Source of the DNA: Bradyrhizobium monzae
GTDB lineage: Bacteria; Pseudomonadota; Alphaproteobacteria; Rhizobiales; Xanthobacteraceae
NCBI RefSeq assembly: GCF_021458635.1
Contig: NZ_JAIRDQ010000001.1
Location: 1 to 64,000 of the forward strand
Length of the DNA: 64,000 nucleotides
Reading direction: 5' to 3'
The translations under genes were made by a program, and so were the position numbers. The notes beneath the pieces were generated by a model. The model worked only from the letters and a program-made list of their open reading frames with translations. It made no database searches and was not told the origin of the DNA. Shown here one piece after another: positions 36,700-47,550 of the stretch. Every line of letters starts with the position of its first letter. Within the stretch, counting starts at the first letter, position 1.

Positions 36700-38343
36700 T
36701 CACGGCAGGGCCCGCTCCAGCAGCGCATGTACGTCGCCACTGTCCAGCTCGACCGCGCCGTACATGCTGGCGTGATTATTCGCGAGGCGCGTCGCGGCGA
36801 AGAGTTCGGCGTGGTGCGGTGAGACGCCGTTCAGCGCGGCGGCAACGGCCAGCAGCGCCAGCTTCTCGACGGCAAGGCGCGCGACGCGCTCGCCATCTGC
36901 GCGGCGGAAGGTCTTGCCGATGAACACAACGGCCTCGCCTGCCCCGGGCAGAGCTTTCGTCTCGGCTGCAAGACCTTGCAGCACCGCCGTCGCAGCCTCT
37001 GGCTCGCGCGAGAGCGCGCGGAGCACGTCGAGGCACATCACGTTGCCCGAACCCTCCCAGATCGCGTTGACCGGCGACTCCCGGTAATGACGCGCCAGAA
37101 TGCCGTCCTCGACATAACCGTTGCCTCCAAGGCACTCCATCGCCTCATAGAGGAACGGCGGCGCACTCTTGCAGGTCCAGTATTTGATCGCGGGCGTCAG
37201 CAGCCGCATATAGGCGGCTTCAGTCGCATCGTGCGGCGTACGGTCGAAGGCGCGGCAGAGCCGCATCACCAGCGCTGTGCTCGCCTCGACATGCAGCGCC
37301 ATGTCAGACAGCACCGCCTGCATCAAGGGCTGCTCGGCGAGATGTTTCTGGAACACGCTGCGGTGACGGGCGTGATGCAGCGCGTGCGCGAGCCCCGAGC
37401 GCATCAGGCCGACCGAGGCGATCGCGCAGTCCTGCCGCGTCAGCTGCACCATCTGGATGATGGTGCGGATGCCCTTGCCCTCGTCGCCGACGCGTTCGCC
37501 ATAGGCGCCGACGAACTCGACTTCGGACGACGCGTTCGAACGATTGCCGAGCTTGTCCTTCAGCCGCTGGAACTGGATCGCATTGACCGATCCGTCAGGC
37601 GCGAAGCGCGGCATGAAAAAGCAAGTCAGTCCCTGCTCGGCCTGCGCCAGCACCAGGAACGCATCGCACATCGGCGCCGACATGAACCATTTGTGGCCGG
37701 TAATACGATAGGCGCCGCCATCGCGCACGGCGCGCGTCATGTTGGCGCGCACATCGGTGCCGCCCTGCTTCTCGGTCATGCCCATGCCGAGCGTCATGCC
37801 GCGCTTGTCCCACCACGGCGTGAAGCCGGGATCGTAGCTCCTGGTCGACAGCACCGGCATCACCTTGCCGAGCAGATCCGGCTGCATCGCCAGCGCCGCG
37901 ACGGAGGCGCGCGTCATCGTGATGGGGCAGAGATGGCCGGTCTCGACCTGCGAAGCCATGTAGAATCGTGCCGCACGAATGACCTCGGCCGCACCGCCCG
38001 CAGGCTTTCCATCCGCGGTCCAGGTCGAATTGTGGACGCCCGCATGGGCGCTGTGCGCCATCAGTTCGTGATAGGCTGGATGAAACTCGACCTGGTCGCG
38101 GCGATTGCCCTTGGCGTCGAAGCTCCGCAGCTTTGGCGTGTTCTCGTTCGCCGCGCGCCCGCGATCGGCCATCGCCGCCGAGCCCCAATGCTTGCCGAAC
38201 TCGGACAGCTCCCGCTCCGCCGCCGCACCGCCATTGGCCTTGACGGCCTCGACCAGCGGCTGGTCCACGGCAAACAGGTCGATGTCCTCGAACGGCGGCG
38301 ACTGGTTGAGGACCTCGTGGGTCGCGAAGCTCGGCTGGGTCAT
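36700..38343 (-). CDS. aidB: AidB-like acyl-CoA dehydrogenase family protein
   Basis: A 547-residue flavoprotein closely matching the AidB layout: the opening THEVLNQSPPFEDIDLFAVD, an ACAD core with GMGMTEKQGGTDVRANMTRA, the tail CKSAPPFLYEAMECLGGNGY and ESPVNAIWEGSGNVMCLDVL. AidB is induced in the E. coli adaptive response to alkylation and binds DNA; its true substrate is debated. It is downstream of a D-Ala-D-Ala dipeptidase gene by 18 bp. Confidence 0.88.
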   Translation of the reverse strand: MTQPSFATHEVLNQSPPFEDIDLFAVDQPLVEAVKANGGAAAERELSEFGKHWGSAAMADRGRAANENTPKLRSFDAKGNRRDQVEFHPAYHELMAHSAHAGVHNSTWTADGKPAGGAAEVIRAARFYMASQVETGHLCPITMTRASVAALAMQPDLLGKVMPVLSTRSYDPGFTPWWDKRGMTLGMGMTEKQGGTDVRANMTRAVRDGGAYRITGHKWFMSAPMCDAFLVLAQAEQGLTCFFMPRFAPDGSVNAIQFQRLKDKLGNRSNASSEVEFVGAYGERVGDEGKGIRTIIQMVQLTRQDCAIASVGLMRSGLAHALHHARHRSVFQKHLAEQPLMQAVLSDMALHVEASTALVMRLCRAFDRTPHDATEAAYMRLLTPAIKYWTCKSAPPFLYEAMECLGGNGYVEDGILARHYRESPVNAIWEGSGNVMCLDVLRALSREPEAATAVLQGLAAETKALPGAGEAVVFIGKTFRRADGERVARLAVEKLALLAVAAALNGVSPHHAELFAATRLANNHASMYGAVELDSGDVHALLERALP

Positions 38344-38361
38344 CTTGTTTCCTTGCCGGAA

Positions 38362-39126
38362 TCAGTTCCGCCGCGGCTGGATCGGGAAATCATAGGCCGC
38401 CCCGCTCGCCCCCGGCAGGGAAAAATGCCACCACTCCTTCGAATAGTTCACAAAGCCTTGCTTCGCCATCGCAGCCACCAGCCGCTTGCGCCAGGCGCGC
38501 TGATCCCCTGTGATCGACGGTGCTGCGGTATGCCCCTTCGCATCCGTGCAATCATAGCCGGTGCCCATGTCGACGCTGCCTTCCGGCAGCCGCGCCGCGA
38601 CCGGCGCCGTGCAGTCGGCATAGGATTTTGCGGAATCGATCCTGGCGGAATTGTCAGCCTTGAGATCGACCAGCGTGAGATCCAGCGCCGCACCCGTCGA
38701 ATGCTGCGAGCGGCTCGCGATATAGCCGAGGCGAAACAGTTCGGTCTTGGCGATCCGCGGATTGTAGCGCCGGTCGGCCGCGGTCTCGCGGCCGTTCTGC
38801 GACCATCTCACCATGTCGAGCGAGGCGCGCGCCGGCCGATAGCAATCGAACATCTTGAGCGACAAATTCTGCGCCGCCAGCTCCTGCTGGACCGCTTTCA
38901 GCCGCAGCCCGACTTCGCGCTTCACCACGCACTCGCCGGCGCCGTAACCGGCGAGCGGCCGGCCGATGAAATTGCTGGAGCTGGCGTAACGGATGTCCTG
39001 GATGATGCTGGGATCGACGTCGCGCAGATAAACGAAGCCGCCAGGGAGCGATTGGGCGGAAGCGGACGAGATGGACATTATCAATACAATCGCAATTCGA
39101 ATTGATTTCACGAGATGCCTCCGCAT
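38362..39126 (-). CDS. D-alanyl-D-alanine dipeptidase (M15, VanX/DdpX type)
   Basis: A 254-residue zinc peptidase with a signal peptide ([16 protein letters not shown]). Active-site blocks: [20 protein letters not shown] (SxHxxGxAxD zinc ligands) and a C-terminal [13 protein letters not shown] (EWWH). The conserved [14 protein letters not shown] is also present. It probably cleaves D-Ala-D-Ala in the periplasm. Start ATG 39126 or 39132; further upstream in-frame codons derive from a palindromic repeat and are not part of the gene. Confidence 0.88.
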   Translation of the reverse strand: MRRHLVKSIRIAIVLIMSISSASAQSLPGGFVYLRDVDPSIIQDIRYASSSNFIGRPLAGYGAGECVVKREVGLRLKAVQQELAAQNLSLKMFDCYRPARASLDMVRWSQNGRETAADRRYNPRIAKTELFRLGYIASRSQHSTGAALDLTLVDLKADNSARIDSAKSYADCTAPVAARLPEGSVDMGTGYDCTDAKGHTAAPSITGDQRAWRKRLVAAMAKQGFVNYSKEWWHFSLPGASGAAYDFPIQPRRN

Positions 39127-39129
39127 CGT

Positions 39130-39250
39130 CATGGCCGGGCTTAGCCGTCTGAAGGACGGCGTCGCTTCCGCTCGCCTATGTCCCGGCCATCCACGCCCTT
39201 TTTGCGGCGAGCGTGCAAGAACGTGGATGCCCGGGACAAGCCCGGGCATG
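39130..39250. repeat. Palindromic repeat family C between dipeptidase and pyrB
   Basis: Segments CATGGCCGGGCTT and CCCGGCCATCCACG, then CGTGGATGCCCGGG and CCCGGGCATGACGG, form nested inverted repeats over about 120 bp. It abuts the dipeptidase start codon and falls in the promoter region shared with pyrB. Confidence 0.75.
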
Positions 39251-39340
39251 ACGGAGAAAGCAGCACTATCGGGGGATAACTCCCCGCCTCGGCATTGGCC
39301 CTTGCTCCATCAGCCATCCGCGCCTATAGCTCTCGCTTTA

Positions 39341-40288
39341 ATGACATCGAAATCGACCTTCGTCCTCGGCCACCGGCATTTGCTGGGCATCGAGGGCCTT
39401 TCCGCGGCCGACATCAGCGGCCTCCTCGACCTGTCCGAAGAATATGTCGAGCTCAACCGCCAGGTTGACAAGAAGCGCACCGTCCTGCGTGGACGGACGC
39501 AGGTAAACCTGTTCTTTGAGGCCTCGACCCGGACCCAGTCCTCGTTCGAGCTCGCGGGAAAGCGCCTCGGCGCCGACGTCATGAACATGTCGGTGTCCTC
39601 CTCGTCCATCAAGAAGGGCGAGACGCTGGTCGACACCGCGATGACGCTCAACGCCATGCACCCGGATATCCTGGTGGTGCGCCATCACGCCTCCGGCGCG
39701 GTGGAACTGCTGGCCCGCAAGGTTGACGGTTCCGTGATCAATGCCGGCGACGGCGCGCATGAGCATCCGACCCAGGCGCTGCTCGACGCGCTCACCATCC
39801 GCCGCAACAAGGGCCGGATCGAGGGCCTCGTGGTCGCGATCTGCGGCGACGTGCTGCATTCGCGCGTGGCCCGCTCCAACATCATCCTGCTCAACGCCAT
39901 GGGCGCCCGGGTCCGCGTCGTCGCCCCCTCCACGCTGCTGCCGCCCGGCATCGAGCGGATGGGCGTCGAGGTCGCGCGCGACATGCGCGAGGGGCTCAAC
40001 GGCGCCGACATCGTCATGATGCTGCGGCTGCAGCGCGAGCGCATGAACGGCTCCTTCGTGCCGTCGACCTCCGAATATTTCCACTATTTCGGCCTCGACC
40101 AGAAGAAGCTCGCCTACGCCAAGCCCGACGCGCTCGTGATGCATCCGGGCCCGATGAACCGCGGCGTCGAGATCGACACTGCGGTTGCCGACGGCGCGCA
40201 GTCCCTGATCCGCGAACAGGTGGAGATGGGCGTGGCCGTGCGTATGGCCGTGCTCGAAGCGCTCGCCCGTAACCTGCCGAACGCGTGA
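39341..40288 (+). CDS. pyrB: Aspartate carbamoyltransferase catalytic subunit
   Basis: A 315-residue enzyme condensing carbamoyl phosphate with aspartate in pyrimidine synthesis. The carbamoyl-phosphate site [20 protein letters not shown] is canonical, with [18 protein letters not shown] and a [12 protein letters not shown] block. ATG 39341 begins [20 protein letters not shown], the normal start. It is followed at once by the pyrC-like gene (GTGATG junction), suggesting a PyrB-PyrC' complex. Confidence 0.96.
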   Translation: MTSKSTFVLGHRHLLGIEGLSAADISGLLDLSEEYVELNRQVDKKRTVLRGRTQVNLFFEASTRTQSSFELAGKRLGADVMNMSVSSSSIKKGETLVDTAMTLNAMHPDILVVRHHASGAVELLARKVDGSVINAGDGAHEHPTQALLDALTIRRNKGRIEGLVVAICGDVLHSRVARSNIILLNAMGARVRVVAPSTLLPPGIERMGVEVARDMREGLNGADIVMMLRLQRERMNGSFVPSTSEYFHYFGLDQKKLAYAKPDALVMHPGPMNRGVEIDTAVADGAQSLIREQVEMGVAVRMAVLEALARNLPNA

Positions 40289-41595
40289 TGCCCATGCTGA
40301 TCGACCGCCGCCCCATCCTGCTCGCCAACGCCCGCGTCGTCGATCCCAGCAGGGATTTCGACGGCCCCGGCGACGTCCTGATTGCCGACGGCATCATCCG
40401 CGAGACCCGTCGCGGCATCGGTGCGGCCGGCGTCCCCGAGGGCACCGACGTCGTCAATTGCTCCGGCAAGATCGTGGCGCCCGGCCTGATCGATATGCGC
40501 GCCTTCGTCGGCGAGCCCGGCTTCAGCCATCGCGAGACCTTTGCCTCCGCGAGCCAGGCGGCCGCGACCGGGGGCATCACCACCATCATCTGCCAGCCCG
40601 ACACCTCACCGGTGATCGACAATTCGGCGACCGTCGATTTCGTGATGCGGCGCGCGCGCGACACCGCGATCGTCAACATCCAGCCGATGGCCGCGCTGAC
40701 CAAGGGCATGCGCGGCGAGGAGATGACCGAGTTCGGCCTGCTCAAGGCCGCCGGCGCCGTCGCCTTCAGCGATGGCGACCGCAGCGTCACCAACGCGCAG
40801 GTGATGCGGCGCGCGCTGACTTACGCCCGCGATTTCGACGCGCTGATCGTGCATCACACCGAGGATCCCGATCTCGTCGGCGAAGGCGTGATGAACGAGG
40901 GCGAGTTCGCCTCGCGCCTCGGCCTGATGGGCATCCCGAAAGCCGCCGAGGCCGTGATCCTCGAACGCGACATGCGCCTGGTTGCACTGACCGGCGGCCG
41001 CTATCACGCGGCGTCGCTGTCCTGCATCGAGTCGCTCGAGATCCTGAAGCGCGCCCGCGACGCAGGTCTTGCCGTCAGCGCCTCGGTCTCGATCAACCAT
41101 CTCGCGCTGAACGAGAACGACATCGGCCCCTACCGGTCCTTCCTGAAATTGTCGCCGCCGCTGCGCACCGAGGACGATCGCCGCGCGCTGGTGGAGGCTG
41201 TCGCCTCCGGCCTCGTCGACGTCATCATGTCCGACCACAATCCGCACGACGTCGAGATGAAGCGCCTGCCGTTTGCGGAAGCAGCTCCCGGCGCCATCGG
41301 CCTCGAGACCATGCTGCCCGCGGGCCTGCGGCTGGTTCACAACGAAGAGCTCGACCTCAAGACGCTGATCCGGGCGATGTCGACGCGGCCGGCGGAGATC
41401 CTGGGCCTGCCGGGCGGAACCCTGCGCACCGGCGCACCGGCCGACGTCATCGTGATCGATCCCGATGTGCCCTGGGTGGTCGATCCCGCCGACCTCAAAT
41501 CGCCCTGCAAGAACACCCCGTTCGACGAAGCCCGCTTTACAGGCCGCGCTATCAGGACCATCGTCGGCGGGCGAACGGTTTACGAGCATGTCTGA
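40288..41595 (+). CDS. pyrC: Dihydroorotase-like protein with degenerate metal site (PyrC'/PyrX type)
   Basis: A 435-residue amidohydrolase homologous to dihydroorotase. The overall fold motifs are present ([59 protein letters not shown]). However, the first metal-binding motif, normally DxHxH, reads D69-M-R71-A-F73, so both histidines are missing. In Pseudomonas a non-catalytic PyrC' with the same kind of loss is needed to assemble the PyrB holoenzyme; I infer that role here. A catalytic dihydroorotase should exist elsewhere. Start ATG 40288 or GTG 40285. Confidence 0.9.
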   Translation: MPMLIDRRPILLANARVVDPSRDFDGPGDVLIADGIIRETRRGIGAAGVPEGTDVVNCSGKIVAPGLIDMRAFVGEPGFSHRETFASASQAAATGGITTIICQPDTSPVIDNSATVDFVMRRARDTAIVNIQPMAALTKGMRGEEMTEFGLLKAAGAVAFSDGDRSVTNAQVMRRALTYARDFDALIVHHTEDPDLVGEGVMNEGEFASRLGLMGIPKAAEAVILERDMRLVALTGGRYHAASLSCIESLEILKRARDAGLAVSASVSINHLALNENDIGPYRSFLKLSPPLRTEDDRRALVEAVASGLVDVIMSDHNPHDVEMKRLPFAEAAPGAIGLETMLPAGLRLVHNEELDLKTLIRAMSTRPAEILGLPGGTLRTGAPADVIVIDPDVPWVVDPADLKSPCKNTPFDEARFTGRAIRTIVGGRTVYEHV

Positions 41596-41612
41596 CGTGC
41601 GGAGGTGCAGGC

Positions 41613-42245
41613 ATGGGCGCTGGCTATGTCAGCCATGGAGATACTGCCATGGCGCTTGATGCATTCCTGCCGGTGGCCTTCGTCATCGGCTATTTGCTCG
41701 GCTCGATTCCGTTCGGGCTGGTGCTGACCAGGCTTGCCGGCACGCAGGATCTGCGCGCGATCGGCTCCGGCAGCATTGGCGCCACCAACGTGCTGCGCAC
41801 GGGACGCAAGGGGCTCGCCGCGGGCACCCTGCTGCTCGATGCGCTCAAGGGTACGGCGGCAGTCGTGATCGCCGGCACCATCGCAGGCCCCAATGCCGCG
41901 ATGGTGGCAGGCCTCGGCGCCTTCCTCGGCCACCTCTTCCCGGTCTGGCTGAAGTTCAAAGGCGGCAAGGGTGTTGCTGTCTACATCGGCATCCTGCTCG
42001 GCCTGTTCTGGCCGGCGATGGTGGTGTTCTGCCTGATCTGGCTCGCGACCGCCTTCACGACCCGCTACTCCTCGCTCTCGGCGCTGGTGGCGTCGTTCAT
42101 CACGCCGCTATTCCTGTGGTGGTTCGGCCACCTTGCATTGGCCGCGCTGGCCGTGGTGCTGACGCTGCTGCTGTTCTACGCGCATCGCGAGAACATCAAG
42201 CGCTTGCAAGCGGGCAAGGAAAGCCGGATCGGCGAGAAGGCGTAA
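41613..42245 (+). CDS. plsY: Glycerol-3-phosphate acyltransferase PlsY
   Basis: A 210-residue inner-membrane enzyme that transfers acyl from acyl-phosphate to glycerol 3-phosphate. Motifs: [13 protein letters not shown], the [14 protein letters not shown] loop, [21 protein letters not shown] and the final [16 protein letters not shown]. About five TM segments. Start ATG 41613 is backed by GGAGGT six nt upstream; a later ATG at 41649 is possible. It lies 17 bp after the pyrC-like gene. Confidence 0.93.
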   Translation: MGAGYVSHGDTAMALDAFLPVAFVIGYLLGSIPFGLVLTRLAGTQDLRAIGSGSIGATNVLRTGRKGLAAGTLLLDALKGTAAVVIAGTIAGPNAAMVAGLGAFLGHLFPVWLKFKGGKGVAVYIGILLGLFWPAMVVFCLIWLATAFTTRYSSLSALVASFITPLFLWWFGHLALAALAVVLTLLLFYAHRENIKRLQAGKESRIGEKA

Positions 42246-42395
42246 AGCCGGAAAAAGTACGGATACCGCCACAAGGCCTCCGCATTATATGCCAATTCCT
42301 GTTCGCAACTTCCGTCCGGCGCGCGGGTGGCAGTAGCGAACAAGCTCCATGCCTGCCATCCTGACAAAGAAAATGGCGTTACGCGGTTGCTCAGA

Positions 42396-43568
42396 ATGAG
42401 CGAGAAGATTGACGGCACGCATGATGACGACGGCTCGCAGGGCACTGCGGCAAGCCGGCTGCTCTCATCGACCAACATCTGGTCCGACGTGCCCTCGCCG
42501 CCTCCCGCGCCGAAGCCTGTCTCCGCTCCCCCATCTGCTCCCGTATTGCAAGCTCCCACAGCGGTCGAGCGCGTCACCATTGCTGCGCCAGCGCAGATGC
42601 GCGCCGAGCAATGGCCGCCGCGAAAATTGTCACTGGCGCTCCAAGGCGGCGGGACGTTCGCCGCCTTCACCTGGGGCGTGCTGGAGCGGCTGCTGGAAGA
42701 GCCTGACATCGAATTCGACACGATCAGCGGCGCCAGCGCCGGCGCCATCAACGCGCTGCTGCTGGCCTGCGGCCTTGCCGAAGGCGGCCGCGAAGGTGCC
42801 CGTAGCCGGCTGAACCGGTTCTGGATCCGGCTGATGCATGAGGCCTCGTTCCGCTCGTTGATGCTGATCGGCGGCTTTTCGCCGGCGGGAAGCTCGGTCG
42901 CGTTCGGGCCGACGCTGCGCTCCGGCCAGTTTGATCCGTTCGATCTCGATCCGCTGCGCCTGGCGCTGTCGCGCGACATCGATTTTGCGCGCTTACGCGA
43001 TGCCAAATGCCCAAAACTCCTGATCGCGGCGACGCGGATCCGCGACGGGCAGCAGCAGATTTTTGGCAATGACGCTGTGACCGCCGACGTCGCGCTGGCC
43101 TCGACCTGCCCGCCGCTGGTTCACTGCGCCGTCGAGATCGACGGCGAGGCCTATTGGGACGGCGGCCTTGGCGGCAATCCGCCGCTGATAAAACTGGCGC
43201 AGCAATCGGCAACCGCCGACCTGCTGCTCGTCCAGGTCACACCCACGCGCGATAGCTACGTGCCGATCACGCTCGCCGCGATCGACCGCCGCCTCGACCA
43301 GATCGCCGCCAACGCCGCCCTCAAGGCCGAGATCGCGGCGATCGCATGGGCGCAGTCTCACGCGGCGCCCGCACTGCGGCTTAGAAAAATCGCGGCCGAA
43401 GACTCCGTCGACGGCCTCGCGCAGCGCTCGTCGACCGATCTCGGCCGCGGCTTCATCCGTCTGCTGCACCGAAGCGGCCGCGAAGCCGCCGAGCGCTGGC
43501 TCGGGCAAGGCGCGACAGGCACTGAAGCCCAACGCACCCTGCCCGTGGCCGCGCTTGCGCTAGCCTGA
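42396..43568 (+). CDS. Patatin-like phospholipase
   Basis: A 390-residue lipid acyl hydrolase. The oxyanion motif GGGT is at residues 84-87 in LALQGGGTFAAFTWG, the nucleophile S114 in SGASAGAIN, and the catalytic Asp in YWDGGLGGNPP. A Pro-rich linker covers residues 30-75. The start is uncertain: ATG 42396 chosen, GTG 42327 would add 23 residues; neither has a good ribosome site. Its 3' end overlaps the convergent amidase gene by 9 bp. Confidence 0.88.
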   Translation: MSEKIDGTHDDDGSQGTAASRLLSSTNIWSDVPSPPPAPKPVSAPPSAPVLQAPTAVERVTIAAPAQMRAEQWPPRKLSLALQGGGTFAAFTWGVLERLLEEPDIEFDTISGASAGAINALLLACGLAEGGREGARSRLNRFWIRLMHEASFRSLMLIGGFSPAGSSVAFGPTLRSGQFDPFDLDPLRLALSRDIDFARLRDAKCPKLLIAATRIRDGQQQIFGNDAVTADVALASTCPPLVHCAVEIDGEAYWDGGLGGNPPLIKLAQQSATADLLLVQVTPTRDSYVPITLAAIDRRLDQIAANAALKAEIAAIAWAQSHAAPALRLRKIAAEDSVDGLAQRSSTDLGRGFIRLLHRSGREAAERWLGQGATGTEAQRTLPVAALALA

Positions 43569-44804
43569 TTTCGCCAGCGCATTCTCCAGGAACCACGCCG
43601 CCGCCAGCGCGGCGGGATCGTTGCCGAAGCGCGCGATCACCTGCACGCCGATCGGGAGGCCACCGACCTTCATCACGGGCACGTTGACGCACGGATTGCC
43701 CATCAGCGTCCACAGCCGGTTGTAGCGAGGCGAGCCGGTCGAGGCGAGCTCCTTGGCCGGCGCGGTGCCCGGGGCCGAATAGGTGAGTAGCACGTCGTAA
43801 CCCTCGAACAGCTCGCTGAGCTCGCGACGGCCGCGGCGGGCGATCCGGCGAGCGTCATCGTATTCCTTCGGCGTCAGTCCGACGGTGGCGTCGAGACTTT
43901 CGCGCAGCATCGGCGCGATCTCGTCGTGATGCTGGTCGAATTCCCAGGCCAGCGCGCGATGCGCTTCGAAATCCTGGATGACGGGATGGATGCGCCAGGC
44001 CTCCTTCACGCTCTCGGGCAGGTCGATGGTCTGCACGCTGGCGCCGGCACGCTCCGCCGCCTTGATCGCCGCGAGCAAGCCCTCGTCCGCCGCCGGCTCG
44101 ACGGCTTCGGCAAACTCCTGCCTGACCACGCCGACGCGCGGCGCTTTCGCCGGGACGATGCCGTCGAATTCGGTGCGCCCGGTGATCCCCAGCAATCCGC
44201 GCGCGAGATCCTCCGCGCGTGATCCGAACAGGCCGACCGTGTCGAGCGCCCACGAATAGCATTTGACGCCGATGGTCGGCAGCATCCGGAACGACGGCTT
44301 GATCGCAGCAGCGCCGCAATAAGCTGCCGGCCGGATCACCGAGCCGCCGGTCTGGGTGCCCAGCGCCAGCGGGATCATGCCGGCGCCGACGGCGGCCGCC
44401 GAACCGGAGGACGAGCCGCCCGGCGTATGGCCCAGATTGTGCGGATTGAGCGTCGCCGTCGGATCGCGCGAGGCGAACGCCGTCGTCGTGGTCTTGCCGA
44501 TGATGGTGGCGCCCGCCCGCTTCAGCATCATCACAACAGGCGCGTCCGCGCGCGGCTGCCAGCCGCGATAGATCTCCGACCCCATCTCGGTCGGCATATT
44601 GGCGGTGTCGATGATGTCCTTGATGCCGACCGCGATGCCCCGCAGCGGGCCGGAGGCCTGCGCCTTCGCGGATTTGTCATGACGGACGAAGGCGCGAACG
44701 TCCTTCTCGCGTGCCTCGATCGCCGCGTGCGACTGGGCGATGGCGTCATCGGGCGAAAGCTCACCGCTGGCGATGCGGCGCTGGAGGTCGGCGAGTGAGA
44801 TCAT
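43560..44804 (-). CDS. Amidase (amidase-signature family)
   Basis: A 414-residue Ser-cisSer-Lys hydrolase related to GatA but shorter and unlinked to gatBC. K62 is in [16 protein letters not shown]; the loop [18 protein letters not shown] and the nucleophile region [14 protein letters not shown] are intact. The gene stands alone, convergent with the patatin gene and divergent from dprA. Substrate unknown. Confidence 0.88.
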   Translation of the reverse strand: MISLADLQRRIASGELSPDDAIAQSHAAIEAREKDVRAFVRHDKSAKAQASGPLRGIAVGIKDIIDTANMPTEMGSEIYRGWQPRADAPVVMMLKRAGATIIGKTTTTAFASRDPTATLNPHNLGHTPGGSSSGSAAAVGAGMIPLALGTQTGGSVIRPAAYCGAAAIKPSFRMLPTIGVKCYSWALDTVGLFGSRAEDLARGLLGITGRTEFDGIVPAKAPRVGVVRQEFAEAVEPAADEGLLAAIKAAERAGASVQTIDLPESVKEAWRIHPVIQDFEAHRALAWEFDQHHDEIAPMLRESLDATVGLTPKEYDDARRIARRGRRELSELFEGYDVLLTYSAPGTAPAKELASTGSPRYNRLWTLMGNPCVNVPVMKVGGLPIGVQVIARFGNDPAALAAAWFLENALAKSG

Positions 44805-44918
44805 GGCAAAATCCTTCTTATTGGGATCGCTTTTAGCATCGCGACGAGGCCGCGCAAGCGCACGCCGCTGTTGCCCACGCCCTCAGGTTGTTCCATGCTG
44901 CGCCCACAAGGAGACGCC

Positions 44919-46037
44919 GTGGACGCCATCAATCCAAGCGTGGAGCTGACCGAGGCCGACAGGATCGACCGCCTGCGGCTGATCCGCTCCGACAATGTCG
45001 GACCGCGCACTTTCCGTTCGCTGGTCGATCATTTCGGCACGGCGCGCGCCGCACTGGAGCGGCTGCCGGATCTGGCGCGCCGGGGCGGTGCGGCGCGATC
45101 GGGGCGCATCTGCAGCGCGGATGAAGCCAAGGCCGAGCTCGCCGCAAGCAGCAGGTTTGGCATCGCCTGGCTTGCGCCCGGCGAGGACGGCTATCCGGCG
45201 CGGCTGGCGACGCTCGACGATGCGCCGCCGCTGCTCGCCGTGCGCGGTGACAACGCAACGCTCATGCGGCCGATGATCGCCATCGTCGGCTCGCGCAACG
45301 CCTCCGGCGCGGGCTTGAAGTTCGCCGGCCAGCTCGCGCGCGAACTCGGCGAAGCCGGCTTCATCGTCATCTCGGGGCTCGCCCGCGGCGTCGATCAGGC
45401 CGCGCATCGCACGAGCGTCGAGAGCGGAACGATCGCGGTGCTCGCCGGCGGCCATGATTGCATCTATCCGCCCGAGCACGGCGACCTGCTCGCCGCGATC
45501 CTCGACCACAAAGGCGCGGCGATCTCCGAAATGCCGCTCGGCCACGAGCCGCGCGCGCGTGATTTCCCCCGCCGCAACCGGCTGATCTCGGGCGCCTCGC
45601 TCGGCGTGGTCGTGGTGGAAGCCGCACATCGCTCGGGCTCGCTGATCACCGCGCGCATGGCCGCCGAACAGGGCCGCGAAGTGTTCGCAGTCCCCGGCTC
45701 GCCGCTCGATCCGCGCGCCGCCGGCACCAATGATCTGATCAAGCAGGGCGCGACCCTCGTCACCGAAGCCGCCGACATCGTCAACGCTGTCGCACCGATC
45801 ATGGAGCGGCCGCTGATGCATCCCGTAGGCGAGCCCGACAGCGAGCCGTTCGAGAGCGACCCGCAAGGGCACGACCGCGACCAGATCACGGGCCTGCTCG
45901 GCCCCACGCCGATCTCGATCGACGATCTCGTGCGCATGTCCGGCGCCTCGCCCGCGATCGTGCGCACGATTTTGCTGGAGCTGGAGCTCGCCGGCCGGCT
46001 CGAACGTCACGGCGGCGGATTGGTCTCACTGCTCTAG
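44919..46037 (+). CDS. dprA: DNA-processing protein DprA
   Basis: A 372-residue ssDNA-binding protein that loads RecA onto incoming DNA in transformation. Rossmann-fold motifs: [65 protein letters not shown] and [20 protein letters not shown]. The C-terminal winged helix ([19 protein letters not shown]) is present. Start GTG 44919 has AAGGAG five nt upstream; a longer in-frame start at 44871 lacks one. Its end overlaps the convergent HxlR gene by 4 bp. Confidence 0.93.
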   Translation: MDAINPSVELTEADRIDRLRLIRSDNVGPRTFRSLVDHFGTARAALERLPDLARRGGAARSGRICSADEAKAELAASSRFGIAWLAPGEDGYPARLATLDDAPPLLAVRGDNATLMRPMIAIVGSRNASGAGLKFAGQLARELGEAGFIVISGLARGVDQAAHRTSVESGTIAVLAGGHDCIYPPEHGDLLAAILDHKGAAISEMPLGHEPRARDFPRRNRLISGASLGVVVVEAAHRSGSLITARMAAEQGREVFAVPGSPLDPRAAGTNDLIKQGATLVTEAADIVNAVAPIMERPLMHPVGEPDSEPFESDPQGHDRDQITGLLGPTPISIDDLVRMSGASPAIVRTILLELELAGRLERHGGGLVSLL

Positions 46038-46444
46038 GAGCTATTCCGCTCGTCGAAGCGGGTGCGCGCCGACGCAATCTGTTCCTGATGCGCTATCGCC
46101 CACTCGCCCAGCGCCTTTACCGGCTGCTGCAACCCGCGGCCGAGATCGGTCAGCTCGTAATCGACGCGCGGCGGGATGGTCGGAAAGATCGTGCGCGTGA
46201 CGAGGCCGTCGCGCTCGAGGCCACGCAGCGTCAGGGTCAGCATCCGCTGCGAGATACCGTTGATCATCCGCTTCAGCTCATTGAAGCGTTTTGGCCCATC
46301 GCTCAGCATCATGATGACGAACACGCTCCACTTGTCGCCGACGCGCGCGAGGATCGAGGCTACGCCGCGGCAGTCGGCATGGTCGGGGTGCGGCGCCTGC
46401 AAGGCAGGCAAATGGCTGTGTGTCGGTTCCAAAGATGTGCCCAT
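46034..46444 (-). CDS. HxlR family transcriptional regulator, copy 1
   Basis: A 136-residue winged-helix regulator. The family core runs from [20 protein letters not shown] through [20 protein letters not shown] to [20 protein letters not shown]. The conserved cysteine near residue 25 may sense redox or aldehydes, as in related HxlR/YodB proteins (inference). It is divergent from the azoreductase gene, its likely target. Confidence 0.92.
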   Translation of the reverse strand: MGTSLEPTHSHLPALQAPHPDHADCRGVASILARVGDKWSVFVIMMLSDGPKRFNELKRMINGISQRMLTLTLRGLERDGLVTRTIFPTIPPRVDYELTDLGRGLQQPVKALGEWAIAHQEQIASARTRFDERNSS

Positions 46445-46488
46445 GGCTCAAAAAAGTGCGTTCTTGCGGAGATTTCGACAGTCACTCA

Positions 46489-46504
46489 TGTAGTCTCAGT
46501 TACA
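46489..46504. promoter_or_regulatory. Possible HxlR operator upstream of azoR
   Basis: TGTA-N8-TACA (TGTAGTCTCAGTTACA) lies 24 bp before the azoreductase start in the divergent spacer. Half-sites of this size are common by chance, so support is weak. Confidence 0.3.
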
Positions 46505-46527
46505 AACATATACCATGGGTGACCCAA

Positions 46528-47136
46528 ATGAAACTCCTCCATATCGACTCCAGCGTGCTCGGCCCTCACTCCGTCTCCAGGCAGGTTTCCGCCGCCATCG
46601 TCGATCGGCTGCGGCAGGCGACGCCCTCTCTCGATGTCGTCTATCGCGACCTGACCCAGGCCCCGCTCGCCCACCTCTCGGGCTCGCATCTTGCAGCCGC
46701 GCAAGGCGCGCCCGCGCCTGCGGAGCTCGGCCCCGACCTCGCGGCGAGCGCGGCCGCGCTCGACGAGTTCCTCACCGCCGACATCGTCGTGATCGGCGCG
46801 CCCATGTACAATTTTACGATTCCGAGCCAGCTCAAGGCCTGGATCGACCGCGTCCTGGTAGCGGGGAAGACGTTCAAATACGACGCAAGCGGAGCGCAGG
46901 GCCTTGCCGGCGGCAAGCGGGTGATTGTTGCGATCTCGCGCGGCGGCTATTACGGCGCGGGCTCACCGGCCGCTTCGCTGGAGCATCTCGAAACCTATTT
47001 GCGCAGCGTGTTCGCCTTCATGGGCGTCACCAATCCTGAATTCATCAGCGCCGATGGCATTCAGGTCGGCCCCGAACATCGCGAGAAGGCGCTGGCCGGC
47101 GCGCTCCAGGCGGCCACCAGCTTGCGCGCGGCGTAA
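46528..47136 (+). CDS. azoR: FMN-dependent NADH-azoreductase
   Basis: A 202-residue flavodoxin-fold quinone/azo reductase. Motifs: [20 protein letters not shown] (FMN phosphate loop), [20 protein letters not shown] and [23 protein letters not shown] 46528 gives the standard start; the longer open frame upstream has no family sequence. Probably detoxifies quinones under control of the divergent HxlR gene (YodB-AzoR pairs are known). Confidence 0.93.
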   Translation: MKLLHIDSSVLGPHSVSRQVSAAIVDRLRQATPSLDVVYRDLTQAPLAHLSGSHLAAAQGAPAPAELGPDLAASAAALDEFLTADIVVIGAPMYNFTIPSQLKAWIDRVLVAGKTFKYDASGAQGLAGGKRVIVAISRGGYYGAGSPAASLEHLETYLRSVFAFMGVTNPEFISADGIQVGPEHREKALAGALQAATSLRAA

Positions 47137-47193
47137 GGTTACGCCGACGACGGCCGCTGCCGGACTCCGGCGGCGGCTGACGGATCGCGTGGA

Positions 47194-47376
47194 CTAGAAC
47201 CAGGCGCCCTGCACGCCCAGGATCACGGCGAGAAGGGAAATGAAAAGCCCGATGCCGGAAAAGATGGCGACTCCGATGAACTCGGACGTGTCGGAGTGCT
47301 TGGCGGGAACTGCGGAACGCTCGGTGTAAATGCGCGGTGCTGAAATCGGAGCAAAAATGCGTGCTGCTTTTGGCAT
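47194..47376 (-). CDS. Small single-TM membrane protein
   Basis: A 60-residue protein: a basic N-terminal half (MPKAARIFAPISAPRIYTER), then one hydrophobic helix FIGVAIFSGIGLFISLLAVI ending LGVQGAWF. ATG 47376 has AAGGAG upstream at good spacing. Function unknown. Confidence 0.7.
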   Translation of the reverse strand: MPKAARIFAPISAPRIYTERSAVPAKHSDTSEFIGVAIFSGIGLFISLLAVILGVQGAWF

Positions 47377-47550
47377 AACGGGCTCCTTCAAAATGAGTCT
47401 TATGACCCCTGCCCGTAGAAAGGTCTTGGCACCACGCGCTAAGGTTCAACGCATCACGCAAGCTTCAGAAAATACATCTCGCGAGATGTGGGAACCGGCC
47501 GGCGCAACCGTGTCTCGCGCACCGACCGATTCAATTTTCGCCAACGTCGA

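Noticed and set aside
39133..39249. N-terminal extension of the dipeptidase ([10 protein letters not shown]...)
   Set aside because: Encoded by palindromic repeat C; the signal peptide begins after it.
40458..41610. N-terminal part of a long frame leading into plsY
   Set aside because: It is out-of-frame reading of the pyrC-like gene; plsY begins at 41613 behind GGAGGT.
42327..42395. GTG start for the patatin gene
   Set aside because: No ribosome site and no family sequence in the added residues; kept only as an alternative.
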